A stretch of DNA of 64,000 nucleotides from DASPNH01 sp035626675 (GTDB lineage: Bacteria; Desulfobacterota; Binatia; UBA1149; CAITLU01), in the NCBI GenBank assembly GCA_035626675.1, contig DASPNH010000210.1, positions 1 through 64,000 on the forward strand, read 5' to 3'. Under the pieces are notes generated by a model that saw only the letters and a program-made list of their open reading frames with translations, was not told the origin of the DNA and did not search any database. Each line of letters opens with the position of its first letter. Position 1 is the stretch's first letter. The position numbers and the translations under genes were made by a program. Shown here piece after piece: positions 62,554-64,000 of this stretch.

Positions 62554-62630
62554 CGCAGCGGTGCAGCCGTCATCGCACGGATCGTGGCGCCGCGGTACCG
62601 GTACGGCCGGTCATCGCAGCCCCGCACTGG
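62554..62630. repeat. short GTCATCGCAG repeats between urea genes
   Basis: GTCATCGCAG occurs about four times (about 62549, 62611, 62631 and a degenerate copy) in the gap between urea carboxylase and allophanate hydrolase, also overlapping both gene ends. No other feature recognised. Confidence 0.5.
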
Positions 62631-64000
62631 TCATCGCAGTGGTCGCAGCGCGAGCAGCGGAGCGCCAGCCACCACGATCTGTCCGGCCGTGCAAGCCAGC
62701 TTCTCCACGACGCCGGTCACGGGCGCAGGCACGGGCGTTTCGGTCTTCATCGCCGACAGCACCACCAGTTCCTGGCCGGCCTCGACCTTCTGGCCTTCCT
62801 CGACCGGCACGCTCCAGACCTGCGCGCCCAGCGGCGCCTTGACGACGATGGCGTCGGCAGAGGCGACGAACTCCTCGGTCTGCGAGCGCAGCGAGGACAG
62901 GCTGCCTTCGGCGCTTCGGGCCGCCTCGAATTCTCCCGAATCGATCCAGCGCTGGCGCTCTTGGGCGAATGCCGCCTGCTGCTGGCGCCGAAAGGTGCCC
63001 GCGTCCTCGGCGATCGAGCCGAGGAAACGGTGATAGGCGTCGACGTCGAAGACGTCTTCCTCGATGCGCAGCTCGTGACGTCCCTCCACCACGGCGCGGC
63101 GCATCTCGAGCAGCTCGCCCGCTTCGACAGGGTAGAATCGGATCTGGTCGAAGAAGCGCAGCAGCCACGGCGCGCCGGCGTTGCCGGCAGCCCATCGCTC
63201 GTAGGTGTTCCACACCGGCACGGTGCGCCCGACCAGCTGATAGCCGCCCGGCCCTTCCATGCCGTAGATGCAGAGGTAGGCGCCGCCGATGCCGACCGCG
63301 TTCTCCGGCGTCCACGTCCGCGCCGGATTGTACTTGGTCGTGACAAGGCGATGGCGAGGATCGACGGGCGTGGCCACGGGCGCGCCCAGGTAGACGTCGC
63401 CGAGGCCGAGCACCAGGTAGCTGGCGCCGAAGACGATGCGGTAGACGTCGTCGTGCGAGTCCAGGCCGTTGATGCGCCGGATGAACTCGATGTTGCTCGG
63501 ACACCACGGCGCATCGTCGCGCACCACGGCCATGTACTTCTCGATGGTCTTGATCGCCTGCGGGTCGTTCCACGACAGCGGCAGATGCACGATGCGAGTG
63601 GCCAGGCGCAGCCCGGCTCCCGAGCCGATGCCGTCTTCGAGCGCTTCGAGCATGGCCAGCAGCCGCATCAGCGGCAGCACGCGCGGATCGTAGTGGACCT
63701 GGACCGAGCGGATGCCCGGCGTGACGTCGACGATGCCCGGCATCGATCCTTCGTCGCGCGCCTTGTGGATCGCTTCGAAGAGAAGCTGCGCGCGGATGCG
63801 AAGATCGATGTCGAGGACCAGCGGCCCGTACTCGACCAGCACGTAGCGATCGCCGCTGCGGCGGTACGTGACCTCGGGCGTTGCAGCGGTGGCAGCGCGG
63901 CGCGACACCACGCCGCTGGTCAGCGGGCCGCGATGCGATCCTCCGGCGGCAGGCGTGATCCCGTGTGTGCGATCGACGTAGCCGCGCTTTTGCAGCCAGG
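62631..64000 (-). CDS. urea carboxylase, C-terminal part
   Basis: The frame is open to the right edge (456 codons visible), so the N-terminal biotin carboxylase is outside the window. The visible part begins WLQKRGYVDRTHG. It continues with the KipI/KipA-like carboxyltransferase halves (LVEYGPLVLDIDLRIRA, FGASYLVLGLGDVYLGAP, YLCIYGMEGPGGYQLVGRT) and ends with a biotinyl domain whose site reads SAMKTETPV (AMKTE rather than AMKME). It makes allophanate from urea, bicarbonate and ATP; the adjacent allophanate hydrolase finishes the job. An operon of the two is likely. Confidence 0.93.
   Translation of the reverse strand, partial: WLQKRGYVDRTHGITPAAGGSHRGPLTSGVVSRRAATAATPEVTYRRSGDRYVLVEYGPLVLDIDLRIRAQLLFEAIHKARDEGSMPGIVDVTPGIRSVQVHYDPRVLPLMRLLAMLEALEDGIGSGAGLRLATRIVHLPLSWNDPQAIKTIEKYMAVVRDDAPWCPSNIEFIRRINGLDSHDDVYRIVFGASYLVLGLGDVYLGAPVATPVDPRHRLVTTKYNPARTWTPENAVGIGGAYLCIYGMEGPGGYQLVGRTVPVWNTYERWAAGNAGAPWLLRFFDQIRFYPVEAGELLEMRRAVVEGRHELRIEEDVFDVDAYHRFLGSIAEDAGTFRRQQQAAFAQERQRWIDSGEFEAARSAEGSLSSLRSQTEEFVASADAIVVKAPLGAQVWSVPVEEGQKVEAGQELVVLSAMKTETPVPAPVTGVVEKLACTAGQIVVAGAPLLALRPLR

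Overview
The window is about 65% G+C and densely coded. It reads like a chromosomal segment of an uncultured deltaproteobacterium-like organism (Binatota, Desulfobacterota or Myxococcota grade). The basis is a membrane EtfAB:quinone oxidoreductase of the NarI/CCG type, dapF-dapA-dapB-folK order, many large secreted Cys-rich, ELW-DGT and dockerin-tailed proteins, DUF1329, and REP-like repeats between genes. The lineage call is inference. No rRNA, tRNA, CRISPR array, integrase or transposase was seen.

Layout. 1-924: a partial DUF4143 ATPase behind two palindromic operators. 1076-9749: secreted esterase, DUF2786-like protein, pentapeptide membrane protein, and a 1015-aa ELW-DGT/disintegrin-like protein. 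9754-13898: P450 and DUF192 lipoprotein (minus), then the Etf:quinone oxidoreductase (plus). 14051-20613: lipase, DUF1566 protein, VIT-type transporter, an AhpD/CMD-family gene with an in-frame TGA at its redox Cys (probable selenoprotein), DUF1329 protein, acyltransferase. 20690-25409: frameshifted beta-helix protein, LamG/dockerin-like protein, etfA-etfB, repeat-rich spacer. 25410-34804: formyltransferase, XRE-cupin regulator, a SET / ABC-cNMP / porin operon, a TonB receptor, an acyl-CoA dehydrogenase. 34912-36359: NnrU-type protein and GbsR-type regulator. 37056-44667: a seven-gene minus operon around a methylcrotonyl-CoA-carboxylase-type enzyme. 44754-50305: ADP-ribosylglycohydrolase-like protein, 3-hydroxyacyl-CoA dehydrogenase, MDR reductase, Cys-rich secreted protein. 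50599-58067: MBL hydrolase, cobalamin adenosyltransferase, PAS-HisKA-REC protein, small lipoprotein, transaldolase, folK and dap genes. 58173-64000: dockerin-tailed secreted protein, metallophosphatase lipoprotein, allophanate hydrolase and partial urea carboxylase.

How the genes fit together. Acyl-CoA dehydrogenase, EtfAB and the membrane oxidoreductase form a complete route from acyl-CoA oxidation to the quinone pool. The carboxylase operon and the 3-hydroxyacyl-CoA dehydrogenase/MDR pair fit branched-chain and fatty acid catabolism. Urea carboxylase plus allophanate hydrolase give ATP-dependent urea breakdown. dapA, dapB and dapF serve lysine and peptidoglycan synthesis.

About 15 REP-like elements lie at gene borders. 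Families: A, core GGGGTCAGGTACTGAA around an AAAACGCGGTTTT spacer; B, core GGGGTCAGGCACCTTTT; C, palindrome TAAGGGGACWGTCCCCTTA; D, GGGGTCAGG followed by GGAATCGTGAATC. The most striking single observation is the probable selenocysteine codon at 17909-17911, followed at once by a SECIS-like hairpin.
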